DNA of 64,000 nucleotides from Ancylobacter defluvii (GTDB lineage: Bacteria > Pseudomonadota > Alphaproteobacteria > Rhizobiales > Xanthobacteraceae): NCBI RefSeq assembly GCF_018390605.1, contig NZ_JAHBGD010000002.1, forward strand, positions 248,001-312,000, written 5' to 3'. Made by a program: the position numbers and the translations under genes. Positions 1 through 8,124 of this stretch are shown in pieces (within the stretch, counting starts at the first letter, position 1; every line of letters starts with the position of its first letter). The notes under the pieces are model-generated. The model did no database searches. It saw nothing but the letters and a program-made list of their open reading frames with translations, and had not been told where the DNA came from.

Positions 1-720
1 GGCGGCGGAGACGTCGGCCACGCGGCGGATGAGCGAGCGTCCGAGCCGGTGATAGATCAATGCCGCCAGGGCGAGCGCGAACACGACGCTGGCGATGCCC
101 CAGCGCAGGGTCCGGGCGCGCAGCGCACGCACCGCCTCCTGCGCCGCCTGGGCGCTGGCCCGCTCCTCCTCGATCGCCTGGCCGAGCGGTGCGCCGAAGC
201 CGGCGGCGAACACGTCGAGAGCGAGGCGCACCCCTACGGCGCGCTGCGGGGTGATCATCGCCACCTTCACCCGCTGGTCGAGCATCTCGAACTGCGCCCT
301 GAGGCGCGCAATGGTGCGGCTGCGGGCCGCCATCAGGGTGCGCTGCTCCTCGTCGGTCAGCCGCGCCACGTCCTCGCCCAGCGCGGTCTCGAAACGGCGG
401 AATGCTTCGCGCGCACGATCGCCCGCCGCCGGCAGGTTGCCGAGGCCGTCCGGCGCCTGCGCGGCCTGGAGCGCCACCAGCGCATAGTCACCGATGCGGC
501 CGGAGAGGCCGGAGAGCAGCTCCAGCCGCTGCTGGGCGGAAACCAGCCGGTCGACCTCGGCATTGACCACGCCGAGCGCCGTCACCAGCGAGGCGGCCGA
601 AACCGCCGTCACCAGCACCGCCACCGCGAGCAGCAGCGCCATCCGCGCGCGCAGCGAGGACATCCGCCCGCGCAGCGCGGCGAGGCGTTTCCGCAGCGGA
701 AAGAAAGACAGGCGCAGCAT
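1..720 (-). CDS. Sensor histidine kinase, N-terminal part (runs off the left edge)
   Basis: An uninterrupted reading frame of 240 codons starts at the ATG complementary to 718-720 and continues past base 1. It encodes a basic cytoplasmic leader, a transmembrane helix at about residues 26-50, an alpha-helical periplasmic domain of roughly 150 residues, and a second membrane helix at about 213-230. It breaks off where a HAMP linker begins (RSLIRRVADVSAA). This layout is typical of membrane sensor kinases, but the kinase core lies outside the window, so the function is inferred from topology. It follows two genes for small exported proteins on the same strand and may sense a periplasmic signal linked to methanol or lanthanides. 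Confidence 0.7.
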   Translation of the reverse strand, partial: MLRLSFFPLRKRLAALRGRMSSLRARMALLLAVAVLVTAVSAASLVTALGVVNAEVDRLVSAQQRLELLSGLSGRIGDYALVALQAAQAPDGLGNLPAAGDRAREAFRRFETALGEDVARLTDEEQRTLMAARSRTIARLRAQFEMLDQRVKVAMITPQRAVGVRLALDVFAAGFGAPLGQAIEEERASAQAAQEAVRALRARTLRWGIASVVFALALAALIYHRLGRSLIRRVADVSAA

Positions 721-839
721 TCAGGCGGCTTCCCGGATCGACGCTCCTCTTGCGAAGAGACCCGATGATTTCATGTCCGGCGAGGCAACGCACGCTGCGA
801 CGCAGCACGCGCGCCTTCACCTCATCCGGGCTGGCAGCC

Positions 840-1109
840 TCAGCTCTTCACGGCCTTCTTGCCGTCGTTCACGAAGTCGAGGCACTCGTCATATTCCTTT
901 TCGCCGAGTTCGCGCTCGGCGCCCTTGAGTGCCTTGTTGATCTTGTCGAGCGTGGCCTTGGGCGGGCTCTTGGCCGCCTCGGCCTTGAGCAGCGCGATGC
1001 CGGCGGTGCAATCCTTGGCCTCGTCGGCCGAAGCCGGCAGCATCAGCCCGAGGCCGAAGGCCGCCGCCAATATGGCACCGGCGGCGACGCTGCGCGTGAA
1101 TTTCTGCAT
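840..1109 (-). CDS. Small secreted protein of unknown function
   Basis: This 89-residue protein begins at an ATG preceded by a good GGGAGG ribosome site; longer in-frame extensions lack one. Residues 1-29 form a signal peptide ending in PASA-D. The mature part is about 60 residues, charged and helical, with two cysteines (DC near residue 33, EC near residue 76) that could form a disulfide. I do not recognise the family. It lies between a cupredoxin-like exported protein and a sensor kinase on the same strand, so it may belong to a periplasmic sensing operon. No EF-hand or other metal-binding loop is evident. Confidence 0.7.
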   Translation of the reverse strand: MQKFTRSVAAGAILAAAFGLGLMLPASADEAKDCTAGIALLKAEAAKSPPKATLDKINKALKGAERELGEKEYDECLDFVNDGKKAVKS

Positions 1110-1196
1110 GGTATCCTCCCCGATCGCCGGTCTGTGCCGGCGCTTTCGTTGCTCAAGCGGAATTGGCGGAACGTGCCGGCACGACGGCACCCGCGG

Positions 1197-1664
1197 CTAC
1201 TTCACCGTCAGCGTGCCGTGCATGCCCTTGTCCTTCAGCCCCTCGATCCACCATTCAAAGGTGCCGGTGCGGATCGGCACGAATTCGAGCGCGATCGTGC
1301 CCGCATCGTCGAACTCGATGTGGTGCGGCGCGCCGTAGGGATGAATTTCGAGGTGGTTGATGACGATCTGGTTCATCCAGATGTTCCGGAAGAATTCCGG
1401 CGCCATGAACTTGTATTCCTTGCCGCCGTTGGACGTCACGTTGAGGCGGTAGGACTTGCCGCCTTCCATGGTGATTTCCTTCACCGGCACGGCGAAGTCG
1501 TTGCCGTTGGTGTCGCCCAGCACGATCTCCGGCAGATCCTGCCGGCCCTTGGCGAGATCCCCCGCCCGCGCGCCGGTGCCCGCCGGCAACAGGGCGGCGG
1601 CGGCGCCCAGCAAGGTGGCGAGAATCAAGCCCGTGCCGATGCGGCGGCGATGCCCGTCCCTCAT
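1197..1664 (-). CDS. Exported cupredoxin-like protein (paralogue of the 9156-9587 product)
   Basis: The 155-residue product starts at an ATG with AGGAGG nine bases upstream. An arginine-rich leader and hydrophobic stretch (residues 1-34) form a signal peptide. The rest resembles a small beta-sandwich cupredoxin fold, with the C-terminal signature FVPIRTGTFEWW followed by GMHG. It is clearly related to the protein at 9156-9587, sharing a FVPxRTGTFxW stretch, an NIW motif and a final GMxG. The usual copper-ligand cysteine position holds tryptophan, so type 1 copper binding is doubtful. Histidines (NHLEIHPYG, PHH) may bind another metal. A periplasmic role in methanol or lanthanide physiology is inferred from context. 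Confidence 0.75.
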   Translation of the reverse strand: MRDGHRRRIGTGLILATLLGAAAALLPAGTGARAGDLAKGRQDLPEIVLGDTNGNDFAVPVKEITMEGGKSYRLNVTSNGGKEYKFMAPEFFRNIWMNQIVINHLEIHPYGAPHHIEFDDAGTIALEFVPIRTGTFEWWIEGLKDKGMHGTLTVK

Positions 1665-1899
1665 AGGTTTCCTCCTGACGTTGTTTCTTGGCTTCGGCGC
1701 GCCATCGCCAGGCGGCAACGGCGATCCAAGCCGGGATTTCTTCCCGTCGGGGAGCCTATGTGCGGCAATTCTTCCTGTCTAGAACATTGATTCTTATGAA
1801 TATTTTATGATTCTGAAGCACCGGCCGGAAGGGAGGCCCGGAGGAAGGCGCGCCACTCCTCCCGGCACCATGGCACCGGGTGGAGTGAAGCCCTCGGCG

Positions 1900-2109
1900 T
1901 CAGATATCCTTGCCGGCGATACCCGGGCGACCGCAGCGCCATTTGGTCACGCGCCATTTGGGGTGGGTTTCCGACCATTCGGCGATCACGGGCTGGGCGC
2001 CCATCATGCACTGGGTGGGGAGAGACACTTGCTCGACATTCAAGGACACGGCTTCTTCCTTGCACACGCCGGGCGAGGCGATCAGGCAGATAGATAAAAT
2101 GAGCTCCAT
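1900..2109 (-). CDS. Small conserved hypothetical protein
   Basis: This 69-residue ORF starts MELILSICLIASPGVCKEE and has four to five cysteines, a CMMGAQP motif and a WSETHPKWRVTKWRC segment. The spacing of cysteines and the QP..A.W..HPKW pattern match small alphaproteobacterial hypothetical proteins I recognise but cannot name. The longer in-frame extension upstream is low-complexity and probably untranslated. A modest AAAGGG precedes the ATG. It is convergent with nothing and lies divergent to fae, about 520 bases away. Function unknown. Confidence 0.6.
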   Translation of the reverse strand: MELILSICLIASPGVCKEEAVSLNVEQVSLPTQCMMGAQPVIAEWSETHPKWRVTKWRCGRPGIAGKDI

Positions 2110-2628
2110 AGCGGGACCCTTTGAGTGTGGACCTGAGCTACCCGAGCGTTTCCCCTTAGACGCCCCTTTGCCAGCAAATGGCATGCCAGATGGAAACCCA
2201 CCTTCGGGGAGTTGCGCTATATTGTCCGCGTCCGGCGTTTCGGCCTGCTCGTGCGTCCCGCTCCTGCCGCATCGGCCGGGCCCGGATCCCGCCCGGTCCG
2301 GAGCGGTCAAGGATTGGGCGCGGCCGATCCGCTCATGACTAAAGGCTGATCACGGCCGAAATGCGCGGCCGATGGTCGCGAGGAAGCCGCTCACTTCGCC
2401 CGGCCACGGCGAAACGCCGTCGGGAGTGGCGCGAAACCGTCGCAAAAGCAACGATTGCAACGACGTCCCCCTTGCGGGGAGTCGCGAAGCGGAACTAGTC
2501 TCACGCCCGTGTGGTCGTGCTATCGGGCCAACCGGTTTGGTGTTTCAAACGCTGCAACAAAGATAGCCGGGACATCGGAGAGGGGCACCCCGCCCTTTTG
2601 ATGAGCAACCCCGTTTGGGAGGATTAAG
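2110..2628. promoter_or_regulatory. Intergenic region upstream of fae
   Basis: About 520 bases lie between the divergent small ORF and fae. No convincing gene is visible; short ORFs here have no ribosome site or recognisable motif. The stretch must carry the fae promoter. A GGGAGG ribosome site ends it at about 2617-2622. I see no obvious operator repeat. Confidence 0.4.
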
Positions 2629-3135
2629 ATGGCCAAGATCAACAAGGTTCTGATCGGTGAATCACTTGTCGGCGACGGCAATGAAGTGGCCCACATCGAC
2701 CTGATCATCGGCCCGCGCGGCAGCGCGGCGGAAAGTGCCTTCGTCAACGCACTCACCAACAACAAGGATGGCTTCACCTCGCTGCTCGCGGTGGTGACCC
2801 CCAACCTGCTGGCCAAGCCGAACACCATCCTGTTCAACAAGGTCACCATCAAGGACGCCCGCCAAGCCGTCCAGATGTTCGGCCCCGCCCAGTACGCCGT
2901 CGCCAAGGCGGTGGTGGATAGTGTCGCCGAGGGTGTCATCCCCGAGGACGAAGCCGACGACCTGTTCATCTCGGTCGGCGTGTTCATCCATTGGGAAGCC
3001 GCTGACGACGCCAAGATCCAGCAGTACAACTACCAGGCCACCAAGGAGGCGCTCGCCCGCGCCATCAACGGCCAGCCCACCGTGAAAGAGGTCGTCGCCG
3101 GCGCTGCCAGCGCCAAGCACCCCTTCGCGGCTTAG
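2629..3135 (+). CDS. fae: Formaldehyde-activating enzyme
   Basis: Fae condenses formaldehyde with tetrahydromethanopterin to give methylene-H4MPT in the cytoplasm, the entry step of the H4MPT oxidation pathway. The 168-residue product has the family length and hallmark segments: the N-terminal [20 protein letters not shown] with the catalytic histidine at about residue 22, [11 protein letters not shown], and [22 protein letters not shown] ribosome site precedes the ATG. The gene is monocistronic with its own terminator. It feeds the fhc, mtdB and mch genes further right and receives formaldehyde from XoxF. Confidence 0.97.
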   Translation: MAKINKVLIGESLVGDGNEVAHIDLIIGPRGSAAESAFVNALTNNKDGFTSLLAVVTPNLLAKPNTILFNKVTIKDARQAVQMFGPAQYAVAKAVVDSVAEGVIPEDEADDLFISVGVFIHWEAADDAKIQQYNYQATKEALARAINGQPTVKEVVAGAASAKHPFAA

Positions 3136-3266
3136 ATCGGAAGCAACCCGGAGCAGAAAATACCACCGCCCGCGGCACCTTTGCCGAAGGGCCTGCTCCA
3201 GCGGTTGGCGGCAATCTTCCTCGACAAGTGAGGACGGCGCGTCCGTTCTCGTGCTCGTGCAGACCG

Positions 3267-3332
3267 AAGCGGCAATGCCGCTTCAGTGACCGCCGACTCC
3301 CGAGACCCGAGGCCACCGCCTCGGGTCTTTTT
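3267..3332 (+). terminator. Intrinsic terminator after fae
   Basis: A perfect 10-bp stem (3304-3313 with 3318-3327, loop CACC) is followed by five T residues at 3328-3332. A second 8-bp hairpin (3267-3274 with 3278-3285) lies just upstream. Both sit downstream of the fae stop codon at 3135. Confidence 0.9.
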
Positions 3333-3416
3333 CCTATGTAGATCAATATATAAAATCCGGAACTTCATCTGAAATTTTAGAATAGACCGCTGCATTCCGG
3401 CGCGGCCGGTGCGCTT

Positions 3417-4151
3417 TCAGCCGATCACCTGCCGGCGCAGCGCCTCGACGGCGTCGGGCGCGCGGCGCTGCTGCGGGCTCAACCCCACCGCGACATCGGC
3501 GACGATCTGCGCCGGCGCGCCGTCGAGCCGCACGATGCGCGAGCCGAGCTCCACCGCCTCCCGGCTGTCATGAGTGACGAACATCACCGTCGCCGGCCGT
3601 GCCACCAGCAGCCGGCGCAGCAGGTCGCGCAGCCGCGCCGCGCCGGCCTCGTCGAGCGAGACGAAGGGCTCGTCCATCAGCAGCACGTCGGGATCGATGG
3701 CGAAGGCTCGCGCCAGCGCCACCCGCCGCTGCTGGCCGAGCGACAGCCGCTCGGGATAGGCATCCGCCTGCTCCTCGAGCCCGACCTGCCGCAGCATCGC
3801 CAGCGCCTTCTCGGCGGCCGCCGGGTCGCGCCCGAGCGGCAGCGCCACATTATCCAGCACGCTGCGCCACGGCAGCAGCCGCGGGCTCTGGAACGCATAG
3901 GCGAGGCGCGGCCCCTCGGGACGGGCAGCCGCGCCCGCCGCCGGCTCGAAGCGGATGGTGCCGGAAAAATCCCGGTCGAGGCCGGCGACCATGTTGAGCA
4001 GCGTCGTCTTGCCGAGGCCGGATGGCGCCAGCAGCACCACGAAGGCGAACGGCGCCACCTCCAGCCGGAAATCCCGGTAGATCAGCCGCGCCGGCGCGCC
4101 GGCCACCGCCGGGAAGCGTTTCTCGCCGATATCGATCGTGATGCCGGTCAC
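3417..4151 (-). CDS. ABC transporter ATP-binding protein, NitT/TauT family
   Basis: This 244-residue ATPase energises the importer encoded by the two preceding genes. Visible motifs are Walker A (APSGLGKTT, with the usual first glycine replaced by alanine), the Q-loop region AYAFQSPRLLPW typical of the nitrate/sulfonate group, the signature LSLGQQRR, Walker B LLMDEP and the H-loop THD. I chose the GTG at 4151 because it overlaps the permease stop as GTGA; another GTG nine bases upstream is possible. Substrate unknown. Its membership in a methanol locus suggests a C1- or metal-related ligand, which is inference. Confidence 0.9.
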   Translation of the reverse strand: MTGITIDIGEKRFPAVAGAPARLIYRDFRLEVAPFAFVVLLAPSGLGKTTLLNMVAGLDRDFSGTIRFEPAAGAAARPEGPRLAYAFQSPRLLPWRSVLDNVALPLGRDPAAAEKALAMLRQVGLEEQADAYPERLSLGQQRRVALARAFAIDPDVLLMDEPFVSLDEAGAARLRDLLRRLLVARPATVMFVTHDSREAVELGSRIVRLDGAPAQIVADVAVGLSPQQRRAPDAVEALRRQVIG

Positions 4152-4954
4152 CGGCGCCACCGGCCGGCGCGGCGTTCCAGGGGCTGGAGCAGCACCAGTT
4201 CGATGATCTGCACCACCAGGGTGAAGGCCAGCGCATAGGCAAGCACGGTGGCGACGTCGAACAGCTGGAACGCCGTCTGCAATTCGAAGCCGACGCCGTT
4301 GGAGCGGCCGAGCAGTTCCACCACCAGCACGATCTTCCAGGTCAGCGCGAGGCCGGAGCGGGCGGCGGCGGCGAAGAATGGCGCCAGTTGCGGCAGCACC
4401 ACATGGCGCAGCGTGCGCAGCGGCCCGAAGCGATACACCAGCGCCATCTCGTCGAGCTCGCGCGACAGCGCGGCCGCGCCCTCGCGCAGCGTCACCGCGA
4501 CATTGGGGATCTTGTTCACCGCCACCGCGGTGATCGCCGCCGCCTCGGTGAGGCCGAACCAGACATAACAGAGGATGATCACCACCAGCGCCGGCAGGTT
4601 CAACAGCACGATCAGCCACGGCCCGAACACCCGGTCGAGCGCCTTGGAGCGACCGAGCACGATGCCGATTGCCGCGCCGACCACCATGGCGACCAGGAAG
4701 CTCGCCGCCACCCGTCCCAGCGTGATCAGGATGTTGCGCGGTAAGGCAAAGTCGGCGCTGGCGCGCATCAGCGCCGCGGCGACCTCGGGCGGGCCCGGCA
4801 GCAGCGGCGAGTCGATAAGCCACGCCGCCGCCTGCCAGGCGAGCGCCAGCAGCGCCAGCGAGATCAGCGTCATCGTCGCGCCGGCGAGGCCGGACCGGGC
4901 CGCCTCCCCGCCTGAGCCGCCGGTGGTCGCGGTGCCGCTGCGCAGGAAGGCCAC
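4148..4954 (-). CDS. ABC transporter permease, NitT/TauT family
   Basis: The product has about six membrane helices and the BPD_transp_1 coupling segment around EGAAALSRELDEMALVYRFG, then LPQLAPFFAAAARSGL. This pairs with an SsuB/TauB-type ATPase. I chose the GTG at 4954, which overlaps the end of the binding-protein gene by 4 to 8 bases and gives 268 residues, the normal size. The ATG at 4873 is an alternative that starts right at the first membrane helix. It overlaps the ATPase gene at its 3' end, so all three are translationally coupled. Confidence 0.88.
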   Translation of the reverse strand: MAFLRSGTATTGGSGGEAARSGLAGATMTLISLALLALAWQAAAWLIDSPLLPGPPEVAAALMRASADFALPRNILITLGRVAASFLVAMVVGAAIGIVLGRSKALDRVFGPWLIVLLNLPALVVIILCYVWFGLTEAAAITAVAVNKIPNVAVTLREGAAALSRELDEMALVYRFGPLRTLRHVVLPQLAPFFAAAARSGLALTWKIVLVVELLGRSNGVGFELQTAFQLFDVATVLAYALAFTLVVQIIELVLLQPLERRAGRWRR

Positions 4955-4958
4955 CGCG

Positions 4959-5996
4959 TCAGCCCCTCGACAAGGCGAACAGGCCGGGATCGAAGCCAGG
5001 CTTCGGCCCCACCAGTTCGGCCCCGCCAATCCGCGCCAGCACGTCATAGAGCTTGGCACAGGCGGCGACGCCCGCCGCGTCGAACGGTCCGGGAATGCCG
5101 ACGCGGTAATAATCCCGCAGCTTGCCGAATTCCGCCGCGTCCGCCGCCTGCATCAGCGGGCGCAGCCGTTCCCAGGCGCTGGCCGCCGCGGCATCGGAGC
5201 CGGCGAGCAGGCGGTTCGCCGCCGCCGCGGCGCGGAAGAACGCGGCGAGCTGCGCGCCCTTGGTCGCGGCGGTGCGCTCGCGCCAGACGAAGCCGACCAG
5301 CGGCGGCGGCGGTGCGATGCCGAGCCCGGCCACCACCTCCTTCATGTCGAGCAGCCGCGCAAAGCCCTGCGCGTCCAATCGGGCGGCGAACGGCCAGAAG
5401 GTAAGCGCCGCGTCGATCCGCCCGAGCGACAATTGCTGGTTGATCAGCGGCGGCGCGCCGTAGACCGGCTCGGCGTCCTTGGTGAGGTCGATTCCCGCCG
5501 TCTGCTGGGCATAGGCGCGCAGGAGCAGCCAGCTCTTGTCCAATGCCCCGCCGGCGACGCCGAGCTTGCGCCCCTTGAGATCGGCGACGGCGCGCACCGG
5601 CCCGCCCGATGCCACCATCAGCGCGCCCAGCGCGCTGGAGAACGGCGCGAAACGGAAATCCTCGCCCTCCTGGCGACGGCGCATCGCCCATAGCCAGTCG
5701 CTGACGATCAGGTCGATATCGCCGGCCTGCAAGGCGACCGTGGTCGCCTGCCCGCCGGCGAAGTCGATCGATTCGAAGCTGAGCCCCTCGCGTGCGGCCA
5801 GGCCTTCGGCGCGGATGGTCTCGGTGAGCCAGTTGAGGGTGCCGAATTTCAGCGAGCCGATCCGCAGCGGCGCCTCGGCCGCGTAGCTCTCCGAGGGCAC
5901 CAGCGCCAGCAGCAGCGGGGCCGCCAGCATGGCGCGACGGTTCGGTCGCAGGCCTTCCATGGCGCTGCCCTCGCCTTTCATGCCTGTGTTGCTCAC
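4959..5996 (-). CDS. ABC transporter substrate-binding protein, NitT/TauT type
   Basis: The 345-residue periplasmic protein has an N-terminal signal with an RR pair (RPNRRAMLAAPLLLAL) that could use Tat or Sec. The mature part follows the NMT1/SsuA pattern: RIGSLKFGTLNW at the start, DIDLIVSDW, LKGRKLGVAGGALDKSW and the INQQLSLGRIDAALTFWPF segment. The ATG overlaps the upstream gene's stop as ATGA, fixing the start. It is the ligand-recognition subunit of the importer; the ligand cannot be read from sequence. The genes sit next to the lut-like and xox genes, so a role in methanol growth is plausible. Confidence 0.9.
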   Translation of the reverse strand: MSNTGMKGEGSAMEGLRPNRRAMLAAPLLLALVPSESYAAEAPLRIGSLKFGTLNWLTETIRAEGLAAREGLSFESIDFAGGQATTVALQAGDIDLIVSDWLWAMRRRQEGEDFRFAPFSSALGALMVASGGPVRAVADLKGRKLGVAGGALDKSWLLLRAYAQQTAGIDLTKDAEPVYGAPPLINQQLSLGRIDAALTFWPFAARLDAQGFARLLDMKEVVAGLGIAPPPPLVGFVWRERTAATKGAQLAAFFRAAAAANRLLAGSDAAAASAWERLRPLMQAADAAEFGKLRDYYRVGIPGPFDAAGVAACAKLYDVLARIGGAELVGPKPGFDPGLFALSRG

Positions 5997-6550
5997 GGCG
6001 CCGCCTTCCCGGTCAGCGGCGGATCCAGCAGGCGGTTGCGCACCAGATAGGAGATGCCGCGCAGCCAGGATTCATCGGTGTTGTTGCGGATATCGGCGCT
6101 GCCGGCGCGCAGCACCTTGCCGGTCTCGACGTCGCGCAGCTGGAAATTGATGTTCAGGATGAGGTTCGACACCTTCTGCACCAGCCCGATCACCTCGATC
6201 TGCGCCCCGAGCGCGCGGGCGATCGGCAGTTCGCAGCTGTTGCAGTTGCGGAACGGCGTCGCCTCCTCGATGCGCGCCGCCTCCGGGGCGAGGTCGATCA
6301 CCTCATAGCCGGCGGCGGTGAGCCGCTGGCGCACCTCCCCGGTGATCAGGTCGAGCCGGTGCTGCTCCGCCGGCTTCGGCCCGCCCAGGCTGGCCTCGCC
6401 GCTGGTGTCGAGCAGTTCGAAGCCGAACACCGCGACGCGGGTCGCCGCCTCGGCGGGCGCGGCAAACCAGAACGGCAGGAGAGCGACAGCCGCCCCTGCC
6501 AATCTGGCGGGGTGCCATCGGCGGCGGCTGGATGGTCGTTGACGGGTCAT
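5993..6550 (-). CDS. Exported DUF3280/DUF2380-like protein
   Basis: This 185-residue protein has a signal peptide (residues 1-36, ending PAEA). It then shows the pattern of the DUF3280 family: VAVFGFELLDTSGEASLGG, a central CNSCE pair of cysteines and a C-terminal region ending SADIRNNTDESWLRGISYLVRNRLL. The ATG with GGGAGG eight bases upstream is preferred over a longer start. It is first in a tightly overlapping operon with the NitT-type ABC genes and is divergent from the lut-like operon. This family often lies near quinoprotein dehydrogenases; its biochemical role is unknown to me. Confidence 0.8.
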   Translation of the reverse strand: MTRQRPSSRRRWHPARLAGAAVALLPFWFAAPAEAATRVAVFGFELLDTSGEASLGGPKPAEQHRLDLITGEVRQRLTAAGYEVIDLAPEAARIEEATPFRNCNSCELPIARALGAQIEVIGLVQKVSNLILNINFQLRDVETGKVLRAGSADIRNNTDESWLRGISYLVRNRLLDPPLTGKAAP

Positions 6551-6715
6551 CGGGCGACCTCCCGTTCTGCTGCGCCTGTTGTGGCGGCGATCATATCCCG
6601 GCGCCGACCGGCGGCAAGACATCCGCTTCACTTTTCCGTCAGTCTGGCGCTAAACTTCCTAATAGAGCACGGAAAAACTTCCCGCTTATTAATTTCTTAT
6701 GGAACTTAAACTGTT

Positions 6716-6743
6716 GAAGACTTCGATGTGTTTGATAGTCTTC
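6716..6743. promoter_or_regulatory. Inverted repeat in the divergent promoter region
   Basis: GAAGACT at 6716-6722 is matched by AGTCTTC at 6737-6743 with a 14-base spacer, in an AT-rich stretch (6650-6760) between the DUF3280-ABC operon and the lut-like operon. The symmetry and location suggest a binding site for a dimeric regulator, but no regulator is identified. Confidence 0.4.
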
Positions 6744-6806
6744 TTTCAAACATAACCAAAGGTCAGGTGCTCGAACGCCCGGCCAGCATAATCGGGACGG
6801 ACGCTC

Positions 6807-8036
6807 ATGAGACGGATGGTCCACGCCGCGGCGGCCGCAGCCGTGCTGGCGATGGCGGGCATGACCCTGCCCGCCTCGGCACAGCAGGAATCGCCCGCGC
6901 CCGCCGCCCCGAAGCCGGCGGCCGCTATTCCCGCCGCCCAGACCTTCCGCATCGGCCTCGTCAGGCAGATGCCGCCGCAGCCGCCGTGGATTGCGCCGCT
7001 CACCGCGCCGCCGGAAAATCTCGGCGTTGCCGGCGCCGAGCTCGGCATTCGCGATGCGCTCACCTCCGGGCGTTTCCTCAAGCTCGACTACACGCTCGCC
7101 ACCGAAGTGGTGCCGACCGACGGCGATCCCCTCCCCGCGGCGCAGAAGCTCGCCGACGCCGGCAACAACTACATCCTGCTCGACGTCCCGGCCGATCAGC
7201 TCCTGCGCATCGCCGACGCGCTGAAGGGCAAGGACGTCCTGCTGGTCAATGTCGGCGCGCCGGACGACAGCCTGCGCCAGGCCGACTGCCGCGCCAATGT
7301 GTTCCACGTCGCCCCCAACCGCGCCATGCTCACCGATGCGCTGGCGCAGTTCCTGATGACCAAGCGCTGGCGCAACTGGTTCCTGTTCGTCGGCCGCACC
7401 GATGGCGACAAGCTCTATGCCGAGGCGGTGCGCAACTCGGCGCGGAAGTTCGGCGCCAAGATCGTCGCCGAAAAGGTCTGGGACTACGGCCCGGATGCTC
7501 GCGCCACCGCACAGTCGGAAGTGCCGCGCGCCACCCAGGTCGGCGAGTACGACATCCTCGTCATCGCCGACGAGCAGGGCGAGTTCGGCGACATCCTGCC
7601 CTACAATACCTGGCTCGCCCGCCCGACCGCCGGCACCCAGGGGCTGATGCCGCTCGCCTGGCACCCGACCATGGAAAACTGGGGCGCCTCGCAGCTGCAG
7701 AGCCGGTTCTTCAAACAGCACCAGCGGATGATGCTGCCGCTGGACTTCCAGATGTGGGAGGGCGTGTTCTCCATCGCCTCCGCCGGCATGAAGACCCGCT
7801 CCAGCGAGGTGGAGAAGATCCGCGCGCAGATCCTGTCGCCGGAATACGACCTGCCGGTATTCAAGGGCGTGGCGGCGAGCTTCCGCCCCTGGGACCACCA
7901 GCTGCGCCAGCCGATCCTGCTCACCCACGCCACCAACACGGTCACGCTGTCGCCGCAGCAGGCCTATCTGCACCAGCATACGCCGCTGGATACGCTCGGC
8001 TTCGACAAGCCCGAGAGCAAATGCAAGCTCAACTGA
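6807..8036 (+). CDS. lutA: Periplasmic ABC binding protein of the PQQ-alcohol dehydrogenase system (LutA-like)
   Basis: The 409-residue product has a signal peptide (cleavage near PASAQ, residue 25). Its mature region is of the branched-chain amino-acid-binding fold type found beside PQQ alcohol dehydrogenases. Recognisable segments are FRIGLVRQMPPQPPW, the RNWFLFVGRTDGDKLYAEA lobe boundary and a C-terminal SFRPWDHQLRQP. In Methylorubrum the equivalent gene opens the lanthanide transport cluster; the same gene order follows here. A lanthanide-related ligand, perhaps a lanthanide-chelator complex, is therefore the leading inference. It is the first gene of a six-gene plus-strand run. Confidence 0.82.
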   Translation: MRRMVHAAAAAAVLAMAGMTLPASAQQESPAPAAPKPAAAIPAAQTFRIGLVRQMPPQPPWIAPLTAPPENLGVAGAELGIRDALTSGRFLKLDYTLATEVVPTDGDPLPAAQKLADAGNNYILLDVPADQLLRIADALKGKDVLLVNVGAPDDSLRQADCRANVFHVAPNRAMLTDALAQFLMTKRWRNWFLFVGRTDGDKLYAEAVRNSARKFGAKIVAEKVWDYGPDARATAQSEVPRATQVGEYDILVIADEQGEFGDILPYNTWLARPTAGTQGLMPLAWHPTMENWGASQLQSRFFKQHQRMMLPLDFQMWEGVFSIASAGMKTRSSEVEKIRAQILSPEYDLPVFKGVAASFRPWDHQLRQPILLTHATNTVTLSPQQAYLHQHTPLDTLGFDKPESKCKLN

Positions 8037-8124
8037 GAACGCGGCTGGACTGATACTCGCCTTCAACTGAAGAACCACCGGACGAGGCGCCGTTGAGAGC
8101 GCCCGCCGCCCAAAGGAGGAAACG

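Noticed and set aside
840-1109. The small secreted protein as a lanmodulin
   Set aside because: It has no EF-hand loops or acidic 12-residue repeats.
2372-2566. Short ORF in the fae upstream region
   Set aside because: No ribosome site, no recognisable composition, and it lies where the fae promoter is expected.
3417-4823. A 468-codon frame that appears to join a permease-like region to the ABC ATPase
   Set aside because: The N-terminal part is an out-of-frame reading of the permease gene; the real ATPase starts near 4151 with a GTGA overlap.
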